Shown in pieces: positions 26,046-34,771 of a stretch of DNA of 64,000 nt. The translations under genes and the position numbers were made by a program. This stretch comes from Nostoc sp. LEGE 06077 (lineage in GTDB: Bacteria; Cyanobacteriota; Cyanobacteriia; Cyanobacteriales; Nostocaceae). Below the pieces are notes generated by a model that was not told the DNA's origin, searched no databases, and saw only the letters and a program-made list of their open reading frames with translations. The DNA is taken from assembly GCF_015207705.1 (NCBI RefSeq), contig NZ_JADEWI010000011.1, positions 62,001-126,000 of the forward strand, given 5' to 3'. Each line of letters begins with the position of its first letter. Position 1 is the first letter of the stretch.

Positions 26046-26897
26046 ATGGAAAGAATATTAGAAATTAAAAATCTTACCTGTGGTTTCCAAGCTCAACCAG
26101 TATTGACGAACGTCAATTTGTCCTTGTATCCTGGGCAACTATCTGGTTTAGTGGGGCCTTCTGGTAGTGGAAAAACAACCCTAATCAAAGCCATATTAGG
26201 GTTGGTTCAGCCTTGGGCGGGGGAAATTTGGTTCCGAGGAAAACGCTTAAAACCGGGAACCGCCCCAGCAAAAGTAGGCTATGTACCACAGGTAGAAACA
26301 GTAGATTGGAATTTTCCAGTAACAGCACTAGAAGTCGTGATGATGGGGCGTTATCGCCAACAGCAGTTTTTACCTTGGTCATCACGACGCGATCGCATTT
26401 TAGCCAAAGCGCTATTAGAAAGGGTGGGAATAGCGCACGTCGCCCATCGACCCATCGGTGAATTATCGGGCGGACAACAGCAACGGGTGTTTATTGCTAG
26501 GGCGCTAGTAGGTGAACCAGAAATCGTGCTGTTAGATGAACCGACAAGTAGTTCAGATTTGCGTGTACAGCACGAATTGTTACATTTGTTAGCCGAACTC
26601 AATCAACAAGGTTTGACCATTCTTCTGTCTACTCATGACCTCAACTCTGTAGCAACGCATCTGCCTTGGGTAGTGTGTTTTAATCACAGTATGATTGCCC
26701 AAGGTGAACCGAGTGATGTGTTCACCCCGGCAATTTTAAAAGAGACCTTTGGTGCAGAAATGGTGGTGTTTCATCAAAGCGATCATATTCTCATCGCTAA
26801 CGCAGGTACTTCTTTACGCCATCAAATGCAAGACAATTTGCCGGATATTTTGCGAAAAGTTCCCTCAAACCACAACGGACATAATTCTAAATCTTAA
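26046..26897 (+). CDS. Metal ABC transporter ATP-binding protein
   Basis: 283 residues. Walker A GPSGSGKTT, Q-loop in VGYVPQVETVDWNFP, signature LSGGQQQR, Walker B IVLLDEP and the switch STHDLNS are all present. The VPQ...WNFPVTALEVVMMGRY segment is typical of metal-chelate (Zn/Mn) importers. 18 bp after the binding-protein gene. Its permease partner is at 27663, separated by a toxin-antitoxin pair. Confidence 0.93.
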   Translation: MERILEIKNLTCGFQAQPVLTNVNLSLYPGQLSGLVGPSGSGKTTLIKAILGLVQPWAGEIWFRGKRLKPGTAPAKVGYVPQVETVDWNFPVTALEVVMMGRYRQQQFLPWSSRRDRILAKALLERVGIAHVAHRPIGELSGGQQQRVFIARALVGEPEIVLLDEPTSSSDLRVQHELLHLLAELNQQGLTILLSTHDLNSVATHLPWVVCFNHSMIAQGEPSDVFTPAILKETFGAEMVVFHQSDHILIANAGTSLRHQMQDNLPDILRKVPSNHNGHNSKS

Positions 26898-26998
26898 AGT
26901 ATTAGCGATAGGCAAAATTAACCCAAAAATGTTTATTTTGTTAGCTTGTCGACAATTATTCGGCCAATTATCGATAACTGTTAAATTGCACAAAAGCA

Positions 26999-27250
26999 AT
27001 GGTATCAAAACCCAAAACAATGACACGAATTCCATTAACAGAAGTGCAACTTCGTTTACCCGAATTGATTGCTAGTCTACAACCTGGTGAAGAAGTGGAA
27101 ATTATTACAGGAGATCGCACTGTTGCCAGACTAATTCCCGAACTCCCACCGCCGCGTCAACCGCGCCAACCTGGTAGTGCAATCGGAACTCTAACTATTT
27201 TGTCCGACGATGAAACCCACTTAGACGACTTTCAAAATTACATACCATGA
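26999..27250 (+). CDS. Antitoxin, Phd/YefM-like, partner of a VapC toxin
   Basis: 83 residues (internal ATG at 27020 is an alternative). The N-terminal part, RIPLTEVQLRLPELIASLQPGEEVEIITGDRTVARLIP, is a Phd/YefM-type DNA-binding fold (tEv...lpeLi..l..Ge.v.It...). The rest (PPPRQPRQPGS...LSDDETHLDDF) would be the toxin-binding tail. Its stop overlaps the toxin start by four bases (ATGA). Antitoxins of this class neutralise the toxin and repress their own promoter. Confidence 0.87.
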   Translation: MVSKPKTMTRIPLTEVQLRLPELIASLQPGEEVEIITGDRTVARLIPELPPPRQPRQPGSAIGTLTILSDDETHLDDFQNYIP

Positions 27251-27633
27251 GGTTGCTGCTCGATACTCAAGCATTTCTTTGGTTCGTACTGAATGATCGC
27301 GCTCTTAGTCAAGTTGCCTGTGATTTGATTATCAATCCGTTAAATGACATCTTACTAAGTCCTGCATCCTATTGGGAAATTGCTATCAAAGTTAGTATTG
27401 GTAAGTATCAAATTCCTGAAAATTTTACTACATGGATTGAGCGTCAAATCCAGGTCAACGAATTGGAAATATTACCTATTAAAGTTTCTCATACAGCCAC
27501 GATTGTTAATTTACCATTCCATCATAAAGATCCCTTTGATCGGCTTTTAGTTGCTCAAGCACTCACAGAAAAGATTCCAATCATTAGCGCAGACGCAGTT
27601 TTAGACAATTATGCAGTTACTCGTTATTGGTAA
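27247..27633 (+). CDS. PIN-domain toxin, VapC-like
   Basis: 128 residues. PIN nuclease acids: Asp in LLLDTQAFLWFVLND, Glu in SPASYWEIAIKVSIGKY, and Asp in HHKDPFDRLLVAQAL and PIISADAVLDNY. The DTQAFLW form is typical of one VapC subfamily in cyanobacteria. It would cut RNA, often tRNA or rRNA, when released from the antitoxin. Lies between the ATPase and permease genes of a metal transporter. Confidence 0.92.
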   Translation: MRLLLDTQAFLWFVLNDRALSQVACDLIINPLNDILLSPASYWEIAIKVSIGKYQIPENFTTWIERQIQVNELEILPIKVSHTATIVNLPFHHKDPFDRLLVAQALTEKIPIISADAVLDNYAVTRYW

Positions 27634-27662
27634 ATGCAATAACTACCAAACTTATTAAATAC

Positions 27663-28520
27663 ATGGAATTTTTGCTCAAACCTTTTCAGTATGAATTTTT
27701 CAGCCGTGCCGTAACTGTGGGAATGATGGCGGGGTTATTGTGCGGTGTAATGGGAGTATATATCATCAGCCGCCGCATGAGTTACATTGCTCATGGTCTT
27801 TCCCATGCCATTTTGGGTGGGGCTGTATTGAGCTATGTTTTAGGGCTGAATTTTTACATCGGCTCTGGGATTTGGGGATTTGCGGCAGCCTTACTCATTC
27901 AATATTTAACCGGGCGTAAAGTCTACTCAGATGCGGCTATTGGCATTGTGACAACTGCTAGTTTTGCTTTAGGTGTAGCCGTAATTAGCACCTATCGTAA
28001 ATTTAGCCAAAACTTTGAAGCGGCTTTATTTGGTAATGTCCTCGGCGTTTCCCCTACAGATTTGTACTTTGTCACTGGGGTAACAATTATAATTTTGGGC
28101 TTAGTATTTGTGTTTTATCGCCCTTTACTATTTTGGTGTTTTGACCGAGAAGTGGCACAGGTACATGGTGTACCTATAGTGGCGATGGATACATTGTTTG
28201 CCTTAATGCTGGCAACCTTGCTAGTAGCCACACTGAACATTTTAGGCGTGACATTAATTATCTCTGCGGTGGTGATTCCGGCATCCATTGCCCGACTGTT
28301 GAGCGATCGCTTTGGTTATATCATGATTATTTCAGGAATTTTAGGCGCAGCGATCGCCTTTGTCGGAATTTACCTCAGTTACTACTTAGATATTGCTTCC
28401 GGCGCGAGTGTGGTTCTGCTATCAACCTTCATTTTTGGCTGCGTCTTACTGGGCAAAAGTCTGCAAAGTCGGCGTAAACGTTACGTACCACCTCTTTCTG
28501 CTCAACATTACCAGGGCTAG
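27663..28520 (+). CDS. Metal ABC transporter permease
   Basis: 285 residues from ATG 27663; the frame opens upstream from TTG 27627 but the ATG fits family starts. Eight or nine membrane helices, with the ABC-3 family signatures YIISRRMSYIAHGLSHAILG, ALMLATLLVATLNILGVTL and ISAVVIPASIARLLSDRFG. It forms the membrane channel with the binding protein and ATPase of 24960-26897. It begins 30 bp after the toxin gene, so toxin and permease are probably co-transcribed. Confidence 0.93.
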   Translation: MEFLLKPFQYEFFSRAVTVGMMAGLLCGVMGVYIISRRMSYIAHGLSHAILGGAVLSYVLGLNFYIGSGIWGFAAALLIQYLTGRKVYSDAAIGIVTTASFALGVAVISTYRKFSQNFEAALFGNVLGVSPTDLYFVTGVTIIILGLVFVFYRPLLFWCFDREVAQVHGVPIVAMDTLFALMLATLLVATLNILGVTLIISAVVIPASIARLLSDRFGYIMIISGILGAAIAFVGIYLSYYLDIASGASVVLLSTFIFGCVLLGKSLQSRRKRYVPPLSAQHYQG

Positions 28521-28679
28521 TAATATTGTGTCCTGTGAAAGACTTATGATTAAGACGCAGGGGAGCCAGTGCATTGCGTTGGAAACCCGCTCTTAAAAAA
28601 AGGACTTCAAGAGCCTGATTCCCTTCATTTACAAACCTACTTTGTATACACAAGCCTTTTAATCAGTAATGTTTCATCC

Positions 28680-28851
28680 GCATTAACAATGCAGCAGCTG
28701 CATTAACAATTCATCGACCTGCATTAAGAATGCAGCAGCTGCATTAACAATTCATCGACTTACATTAAGAATGCAGCACCTGCATTAAGAATGCAGCACC
28801 TGCATTAACAATTCATCAACCTACATTAACAATTAATTGACCCGCATACTC
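28680..28851 (+). repeat. 20-21-bp tandem repeat array (array B)
   Basis: Eight consecutive units, alternating GCATTAAGAATGCAGCAGCT-type (20 bp) and GCATTAACAATTCATCGACC-type (21 bp). Several contain the perfect dyad GCATT-AAG-AATGC. No unique spacers, so not CRISPR. It lies between convergent genes (permease and SDR). The flanking DNA (28521-28679, 28852-28950) shows nothing else. Confidence 0.88.
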
Positions 28852-28950
28852 CCAGGTCAATTAAGCCTGTTTTCTCCATGTTCCCCATTTCTTATGTCAT
28901 TGCTTCTACAAACAAATTTTTTTAACTGAACCATATTAGTCTTAGTTTAA

Positions 28951-29673
28951 TTAAATTGCAGGCTTTTCGTACAAGCGCAGGAGACTGCTATTCACCATCG
29001 CGCCTGCATCAGAAGCCAGCCAAGCTGTAAATTCACCAATGTCATCAGCACTAATCCACGTTGATTGACTACGTTCTTTAGTAGTGCGAGTTGCTACCCA
29101 GCTATGAACAATGACTTCATTAATTCGCACAGTACTACCCTTATTTTCTTGCATCAACACCTGAGCCAGCATGAGTTGTCCAGCGGCGGGAATGCTCACG
29201 GGGCTGACATTGGGTATTGGAACTTCGGCTGCGGCTCCTCCAATAAATGTGTAACTAGTACCTTTATTTTCTTTTAACACAGGTAAAAAGGTACGAGCAG
29301 CGATGAAGTGACTGGTTAAATTACTATCTAAATATTGTTGCCATTCGGTAATTGAGACTTCCGTTACAGGTTTGTTACCAAACCACCAACCACCAAGAGA
29401 AGCAACTACAGCATCAAGCTGACCAAATTGCTGAAGTAGTTGATCACGAATACTCTCAGCACTCTCAATTTGAGTAATTTCGCCCACAATTGGAATAAAC
29501 TTTTCTGGATGAGCCAGTTCACCTAAATATGTTCGTAATTCTTCTAGTTTTTCGGGTTTGCGGGATGGCACCGCTACTATAGCACCAGCTTTGAGAAACG
29601 CTCTGACAACGCCTTCGCCAACATTGCCTGCACCACCTAATATTAATGCAACTTTGTTCTCTAATTGATTCAT
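28951..29673 (-). CDS. Short-chain dehydrogenase/reductase (atypical)
   Basis: 240 residues. Rossmann start VALILGGAGNVGEGVVRAFL and nucleotide-binding region ...AVPSRKPEKL; VVASLGGWW replaces the usual NNAG. The catalytic YxxxK is not evident in the expected place (SYTFIGGAAAEVPIPNVSPVSIPAAGQL), so it may be non-catalytic or use another mechanism. An RBS (AGGA) precedes the ATG. Follows another SDR gene by 38 bp in the same orientation. Confidence 0.85.
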   Translation of the reverse strand: MNQLENKVALILGGAGNVGEGVVRAFLKAGAIVAVPSRKPEKLEELRTYLGELAHPEKFIPIVGEITQIESAESIRDQLLQQFGQLDAVVASLGGWWFGNKPVTEVSITEWQQYLDSNLTSHFIAARTFLPVLKENKGTSYTFIGGAAAEVPIPNVSPVSIPAAGQLMLAQVLMQENKGSTVRINEVIVHSWVATRTTKERSQSTWISADDIGEFTAWLASDAGAMVNSSLLRLYEKPAI

Positions 29674-29710
29674 GATTGCATCCTGCTAATTTTCTTAAAT
29701 TTGTTGCTGC

Positions 29711-30466
29711 TTAACTTGCCAAGATCCCACCATCAACAGTTAGGGTATGGCCGTTGACAAAATCTGTAGCATCAGCACATAGCCAAAGCACTGCATTCGC
29801 AATGTCTTCCGGTTTACCTAAACGTCCGGCGGGGACGACACTCTCAAACGCTTTGGTATTACCGCCAGTAGCCTGACTGAGCATTTCAGTTTCGATTGGC
29901 CCTGGTGCGATCGCATTTATTCTAATTTTTTGCGCGGCGTATTCTAGGGCTGCTGCTTTTGTCAGCATCACTACCGCGGTTTTAGACGCATCGTAAATTG
30001 ATAAACCAGGTGCTAAGGGACGGAAACCATTGATTGAAGCTGTATTGACAATTGCACCACCATGACCTTGCGTCAACATTTGGCTAATTTCATGCTTCAT
30101 ACACAGAAATACGCCCTTGACGTTGACGGCAAAAACTTGGTCGTAGCTTTGCTCTGTTTGCTCTGCCAGCAAAGCGTTTTGCCCCAGCATCCCCGCATTA
30201 TTAAAGGCAATGTCGAGCTTACCAAACTTATTGACAACAGTGGCAATAGTTGCTTTTACATCTGCTTCTTGAGATACATCAGCTTTGACAAACAAACCTT
30301 GACTGCCTGCTTGCTGAATCAAGTTGACGGTTTCATTGCCTTCTTCTTCTCGCCGTCCCACAACAACAACTTTAGCACCAGCACCAGCAAAAGCGATCGC
30401 AGTAGTGCGTCCAATTCCAGAAGTACCACCAGTAACGAGGGCTACTTTGTTTTCTAACGATTTCAT
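29711..30466 (-). CDS. SDR family oxidoreductase
   Basis: 251 residues of a classical SDR: TGGTSGIGRTTA for cofactor binding, NNAGMLGQN, Ser in NTASINGFRP, catalytic YDASKTAV (YxxxK) and the C-terminal GHTLTVDGG. The Arg in VVGRREEE after strand 2 suggests NADP(H). Substrate unknown. First gene of the two-SDR operon, divergent from an HxlR regulator 91 bp away. Confidence 0.93.
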   Translation of the reverse strand: MKSLENKVALVTGGTSGIGRTTAIAFAGAGAKVVVVGRREEEGNETVNLIQQAGSQGLFVKADVSQEADVKATIATVVNKFGKLDIAFNNAGMLGQNALLAEQTEQSYDQVFAVNVKGVFLCMKHEISQMLTQGHGGAIVNTASINGFRPLAPGLSIYDASKTAVVMLTKAAALEYAAQKIRINAIAPGPIETEMLSQATGGNTKAFESVVPAGRLGKPEDIANAVLWLCADATDFVNGHTLTVDGGILAS

Positions 30467-30557
30467 CTAAATCTCACTATAATTTCCATCAATAAAGCAG
30501 TTTGCCTGATTTGAATGCTGCTTACAAGTAGGAACTTCCTGGTGATATAGTTACTTC

Positions 30558-30935
30558 ATGGTTCCCAAAAATGAGCAAATAATCTTGAGTGGAGACTGTC
30601 CTGTGCGACAGATGCTCGATTTAGTAGGAGATAAATGGACACCGCCAGTAATGTATCTCTTATCTTCTGGTACTAAGCGATATACCGATTTTCAACGTCA
30701 AATTCCTGGTGTATCAAAAAAAATGCTGACACAAACCCTGAGAAGGTTGGAGTCAGCTGGTGTTGTGGAACGAACTGTGTATGCAGTTGTGCCGCCAAAG
30801 GTGGAATATAAACTCACTGCTTTTGGTGAAAAGCTAATTGAGCCGATCGCTACTTTGGCAGAATGGGCTTGGCAGCACCAAGAAGACTTGCGACTAGTTG
30901 CTGAACGGCAAAATATAGTGGTGAGTAGGGAGTAG
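30558..30935 (+). CDS. HxlR-family transcriptional regulator
   Basis: 125 residues. The family start CPVRQMLDLVGDKWTPPVMY with its conserved Cys and GDKW, winged-helix recognition part FQRQIPGVSKKMLTQTLRRL and VEYKLTAFGEKL are diagnostic. HxlR proteins often sense electrophiles or oxidants through the N-terminal cysteine and control an adjacent gene. The divergent SDR pair is the likely target (inference). Confidence 0.93.
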   Translation: MVPKNEQIILSGDCPVRQMLDLVGDKWTPPVMYLLSSGTKRYTDFQRQIPGVSKKMLTQTLRRLESAGVVERTVYAVVPPKVEYKLTAFGEKLIEPIATLAEWAWQHQEDLRLVAERQNIVVSRE

Positions 30936-30976
30936 GAACGGAACCCAACATCATCTCTAACCCCTACCCTCTCTTT

Positions 30977-31819
30977 TCAAGACAGTTGATCGACAATCGG
31001 CCGCCAATAATTAATGACAGTTTCTACTACACTCAAAAAATCATCAGGCATGATTTGCGTAGGCACTTTGCGGCAGTAATATCGCCAATTACGGCGATTT
31101 TTACCTGTATCCCACCATTGGGGCTGGCTGAGAATAGTCTGTACTTCCAAGATGTCATCATTGTGACTGCTAAAAGCGACTTTGATGGCTTCTGGCAATA
31201 ATATTTTATCTAACGGAACTACTGTCGCCAACAACATAAGGTCATACAAATCCTTGCCACGCCAGCGTTTAGCACCCTGCTCAATTAAACCGTGCAGTTT
31301 CCAAGCCGCCATCAGTTCTGGTCGAGCCGCTTGAAGTTTTACAGGTTCTGCTGTCACTAGGGTAGGATAGTCTAGCCACTGAGCGGGGGGAACTAGAGGA
31401 TCGTTAAAGCCGACATCGATTTGCAGTTGTTGGCGGTAATTTAGTACCGAAGCATCAACTTGGAGGCGCACACCAGGAAATGGATCTTCCAACCAGATAC
31501 CATGAGATTCTAAAGATTCCAGATGAAAAACAACGCCATCGCTGAAACCATCAGTAGCCAATAATTCCCGAAAGCGTTTAGTACTTGACTCAATATCAAA
31601 GGGATATAAGCCTAGAAAATCAACATCCACCGCAATACGATGTCCTGGGGGAACCCATAACCGTGTCAACATTCCCCCACGCAGGACTAAATCTGCGGTG
31701 TCAGCAGAGTAAGCAACACGGCGTAGCAAACTTTCTAAGATGTGATAAGTTAGGACTTCATCAATTGGGCGATCGCTTGTTTGAGAGATGTCCTGTAAAC
31801 TTTGCTCAAGCATTGTCAT
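30977..31819 (-). CDS. AbiEii/AbiGii-like nucleotidyltransferase (DUF1814 family)
   Basis: 280 residues (ATGs at 31819 and 31813). Nucleotidyltransferase motif: LRGGMLTRLW, then HRIAVDVDFLG giving the D-V-D metal acids; C-terminal AWKLHGLIEQGAKRWRGKDLYDLML matches the AbiEii K...R-KD-x-YDL motif. AbiEii-type toxins transfer nucleotides, usually to tRNA. The 5' end overlaps the upstream gene by 14 bp. That neighbour is not a recognisable AbiEi winged-helix antitoxin. Confidence 0.87.
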   Translation of the reverse strand: MTMLEQSLQDISQTSDRPIDEVLTYHILESLLRRVAYSADTADLVLRGGMLTRLWVPPGHRIAVDVDFLGLYPFDIESSTKRFRELLATDGFSDGVVFHLESLESHGIWLEDPFPGVRLQVDASVLNYRQQLQIDVGFNDPLVPPAQWLDYPTLVTAEPVKLQAARPELMAAWKLHGLIEQGAKRWRGKDLYDLMLLATVVPLDKILLPEAIKVAFSSHNDDILEVQTILSQPQWWDTGKNRRNWRYYCRKVPTQIMPDDFLSVVETVINYWRPIVDQLS

Positions 31820-32474
31820 TCACACCTCCAAGTTTTTCTAACCAACCAGCATCAAGCTCGATGTTGCTATCGAAAACTGTATATTCTTGCTGTGGTTGTA
31901 GTAGAGGAATGCCCTGTGCGCGTAGTGATGTCAGCAGTGTGTGAAAGCGGTCTTGTGCCGAGTTTCGTCCCACTCCATACAACCGCAAGGTAATAAATCG
32001 CTGGTGCTGACCGTTAGCTTTCCGCTTAAAAGCATTCGTAGATAGATGTGCGCCTTGGGTTGCACAATATTGACGCAAAGCTTCCAAGTCGGTATTCTTT
32101 GCCAGCAAGGCTTTGATGTGAAACTCAAAGTAATTTGTCGTTGGATGCTGCAAAACTGCGCTATCTGTCACCGGGATATCTTGGTTATAAACCATCGCCT
32201 CAATTTTCACCCGATTCACCTGATAACCTGCTTGCCAAAGTTGTTGGGCTAGGCTGTGAACTTCTGTACAAACTTGAGGTAGAGTTCCCCAATGATGGGA
32301 TGCAGTCATCGGTTGCGATCGCACTAAGCCACTGGGTAATTTAATCAGAATACATTTAAGATTTAACTGCTGACAAATCTGTTGAAAGCGCTGTACTGTA
32401 GCTGACGACTCTGCACAGATGGTGATGTGTGCTTCAAATGTGCCTGTGTAGTGATACGTATTCAGAAAATTCAA
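31806..32474 (-). CDS. Unknown protein paired with the AbiEii-like gene
   Basis: 222 residues, starting at TTG 32474 (CTG and a stop codon lie just upstream, so this is close to the true end). Not a known antitoxin to my eye. Two halves look related: FEAHITICAESSATVQRFQQICQQLNLKC and FEFHIKALLAKNTDLEALRQYCATQGAHLS, each a strand-helix unit starting F-E-x-H-I; each half ends with a strand-rich stretch. A histidine sits in each half (HITI, HIKA). It overlaps the nucleotidyltransferase by 14 bp, so the pair is translationally coupled. A 22-bp palindrome lies upstream. Confidence 0.85.
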   Translation of the reverse strand: MNFLNTYHYTGTFEAHITICAESSATVQRFQQICQQLNLKCILIKLPSGLVRSQPMTASHHWGTLPQVCTEVHSLAQQLWQAGYQVNRVKIEAMVYNQDIPVTDSAVLQHPTTNYFEFHIKALLAKNTDLEALRQYCATQGAHLSTNAFKRKANGQHQRFITLRLYGVGRNSAQDRFHTLLTSLRAQGIPLLQPQQEYTVFDSNIELDAGWLEKLGGVNDNA

Positions 32475-32551
32475 CGCCGCCAGCTAGTAAAAAGGTGGTT
32501 CTGTAATTTGTAGTTTAGGTTGTATCATGAGAAACTTCCTTACTCAATCTC

Positions 32552-32573
32552 TTTGTAGTATATATATTACAAA
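32552..32573. promoter_or_regulatory. 22-bp AT-rich palindrome upstream of the AbiEii-like pair
   Basis: TTTGTAGTATATATATTACAAA-like dyad: outer arms TTTGTA and TACAAA around GTATATATAT; 20 of 22 positions are symmetric. It is 78 bp upstream of the TTG start, in the promoter zone. Such dyads often are operators of autoregulated toxin-antitoxin genes; that role is inferred. Confidence 0.55.
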
Positions 32574-32614
32574 TAAAGCCTGTCAAGGATTAATCATGAT
32601 ATGTAATCTCATCC

Positions 32615-33748
32615 CTACACCCCTACACCCTCACAGCCATTCCCTATATCTAAAACAGTAGTTTCCAAGTGTTGATTATCTGTTGTTAAAACAGATTTCC
32701 GGGTTCTATAAGGAATTTCTTCAATGGGCAAGTTATCGTTATCGAGGTCATCATAAATTAGCCGCAAATGTTTTTCGCCCAGATGATGAATGATCTTACC
32801 GTTGTATTTACTGGCATCTGCGCCTAAACCTTGGATGCGTATTAGGCCATTGAATACGGTAGCCCTAGCTAAATAAATTACTGGGTCATCACGGAAAGGA
32901 ACATTGACGGTAGTTGTAGCGGTGAGATGCGCCATACCTCTTTCGTCCATTTCTTTACCTAAAGCGATCGCTGTTTTTTCTAATCCGCGAATGGCAACGA
33001 TCGCCGCAGCAACAGCCATTGTAATATCTGTACCATCGTCAGCTAAAATTTGCTGGGAAGAGAGAAACTCATAATTTTCTTCGCCTAAGTCGCGGCGCAG
33101 GCGTTGATGGACGATGTTACGGGGATTGTAATGGGTGAGTGCGCCGACAATTGCCCCACAAGCTGCGCGGGGTTCCCGCCATAAAGATTCTTGAGTTTTG
33201 CCGTAGATGAGTTGTTCGCCCATATCTAACCGGCCGACATGGGTTTTTAAATCTATCGCGGCGAGAATAAAAGACTGGGGATTACCTGCATAGATTTGGG
33301 TGCGCCAAGTGTCGTCTAATTGATGGGCTATGGTGACATGGGCTAAAGTTGCACCATCATCAGTACCGCCACCAGTGGGGAAAAAAGTCTCTGTTTTTAA
33401 CTCACCAATTTCCGATAAGGTCGCAAACCGAGTAGCCACCACATCACGATAGGTTCTGGTTGACTCTCCTTGGTGAATGCGATCGCCACAGTTGGTATAT
33501 GCCAATGTGGTGATGACACTGGGCAAACTCAAATCTGCGGCACAAGCTTTTAAATCCGAAATACTCGCCCCAGCGAATTGTAATTCATCTCGAAGTACTT
33601 GTAGACCATTCACTAGAGTATAGCGATCGCTGACAATCTCATTTAAGTAGATATTTTTGGCACTATCTTCTTGTCCAAATGTGGCCGATAGTTCCCAAAA
33701 CTTATTAATTCTGGCACTCGCTAAAGATGAATCAAAGGCTGGAGACAT
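32615..33748 (-). CDS. Unknown protein downstream of nrtD
   Basis: 377 residues from ATG 33748 (an earlier in-frame start at 33793 adds a spurious stretch). I do not recognise the family. Notable parts: FFPTGGGTDDGATLAHVTIAHQL, LSSQQILADDGTDITMAVAAAIVAI and CGAIVGALTHYNPRNIVHQ. It looks soluble, with no signal peptide. 112 bp after nrtD on the same strand, in the slot where narB follows nrtD in other strains, so a link to nitrate assimilation is possible. The gene end reads IGNGCEGVGV. Confidence 0.8.
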   Translation of the reverse strand: MSPAFDSSLASARINKFWELSATFGQEDSAKNIYLNEIVSDRYTLVNGLQVLRDELQFAGASISDLKACAADLSLPSVITTLAYTNCGDRIHQGESTRTYRDVVATRFATLSEIGELKTETFFPTGGGTDDGATLAHVTIAHQLDDTWRTQIYAGNPQSFILAAIDLKTHVGRLDMGEQLIYGKTQESLWREPRAACGAIVGALTHYNPRNIVHQRLRRDLGEENYEFLSSQQILADDGTDITMAVAAAIVAIRGLEKTAIALGKEMDERGMAHLTATTTVNVPFRDDPVIYLARATVFNGLIRIQGLGADASKYNGKIIHHLGEKHLRLIYDDLDNDNLPIEEIPYRTRKSVLTTDNQHLETTVLDIGNGCEGVGV

Positions 33749-33859
33749 AGTATTTGGCAGTAGAGACTGGGTAAAAAAGAAAGCAAAAGGCAAAAGGTAA
33801 AAATACTATACCTTTTATCTTTTGCTGTCAGGCTAACCTTTGTCGTCGGGAAAATTTTC

Positions 33860-34720
33860 TTAACCTACGTCATCATGGGCGAAACGGTTGAAGAGGAAAT
33901 CTAAGGCATAGTTACGCAGCTTGTAATATTGTGGATCTTCCATAATGCGGGCGCGATCGCGGGGACGAGAAAAGGGAATTTCCATGACTTCGCCAATTTT
34001 GGCATGAGGGCCATTAGTCATCATCACTAATTTATCGGCTAAAAACAGCGCCTCATCAATGTCATGGGTAATCATTAACACTGTGCAGCGGTTATCATTC
34101 CAAATTTTCAGCAGTTCTTCTTGTAATTCTTCTTTGGTAATCGCATCTAGCGCCCCAAAAGGTTCATCTAAAATTAGAACTTTCGGGCGAATTGCCAAAG
34201 CCCGCGCGATGGAAACCCGCTGTCTCATCCCGCCAGACATTTGCATCGGCTTTTTGTCCATCGCATCACCCAGCCCCACCATTGCCAAGTTTTCCCGCAC
34301 AATAGCCCTTTTCTCGGCTTCCATTTTGTTGGGGTAAACTGCATTGACAGCTAAGTAGATATTTTCAAATGCAGTCCGCCAAGGTAACAGCGCATAGTTT
34401 TGAAACACAACCATCCGGTCTGGGCCTGGCTGGGTGATGGGTTGACCTTCGAGTAACACTTGCCCAGTTGTAGGAAAGTTAAACCCAGAGACCATATTTA
34501 GCAGTGTAGATTTACCACAGCCAGAGTGACCAATTACACAAATAAATTCACCTTGGTTGACATTCAAGTTAACACCATCAAGAACCGTGAAAGGGCCTTG
34601 CTTGGTGGGATAAACTTTGCTAACGTCTCTGAATTCGAGGAAATGTCTGCTATTGTCTGTCAGAGTTGGTAATGGTCTTCTGGAGGTGTTGGTAGCTGTG
34701 GACAAATTGCGGTTTTGCAT
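33860..34720 (-). CDS. nrtD: Nitrate/nitrite ABC transporter ATP-binding protein NrtD
   Basis: 286 residues. Walker A IGHSGCGKST, Q-loop MVVFQNYALLPWRTAFENI, signature MSGGMRQRVSI, Walker B VLILDEPFGALD and H-loop MITHDIDEAL. The C-terminal FSRPRDRARIMEDPQYYKLR is typical of the nitrate/taurine subfamily. One of two ATPases of the NrtABCD importer. Separated from nrtC by a 412-bp repeat-filled spacer. Confidence 0.94.
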   Translation of the reverse strand: MQNRNLSTATNTSRRPLPTLTDNSRHFLEFRDVSKVYPTKQGPFTVLDGVNLNVNQGEFICVIGHSGCGKSTLLNMVSGFNFPTTGQVLLEGQPITQPGPDRMVVFQNYALLPWRTAFENIYLAVNAVYPNKMEAEKRAIVRENLAMVGLGDAMDKKPMQMSGGMRQRVSIARALAIRPKVLILDEPFGALDAITKEELQEELLKIWNDNRCTVLMITHDIDEALFLADKLVMMTNGPHAKIGEVMEIPFSRPRDRARIMEDPQYYKLRNYALDFLFNRFAHDDVG

Positions 34721-34771
34721 GGCGGGGAATGGGGGGTGAAGTGTGAAATTTTAGTTTTACTCCTCCCTAAC

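Noticed and set aside
26749-27075. 108-codon frame overlapping the ABC ATPase end and antitoxin start
   Set aside because: It lies out of frame over two better-supported genes and has no family features.
31806-32474. Calling the partner gene a 2H phosphoesterase because of two histidines
   Set aside because: The motifs are HITI and HIKA; the second lacks the Thr/Ser required for HxT/Sx.
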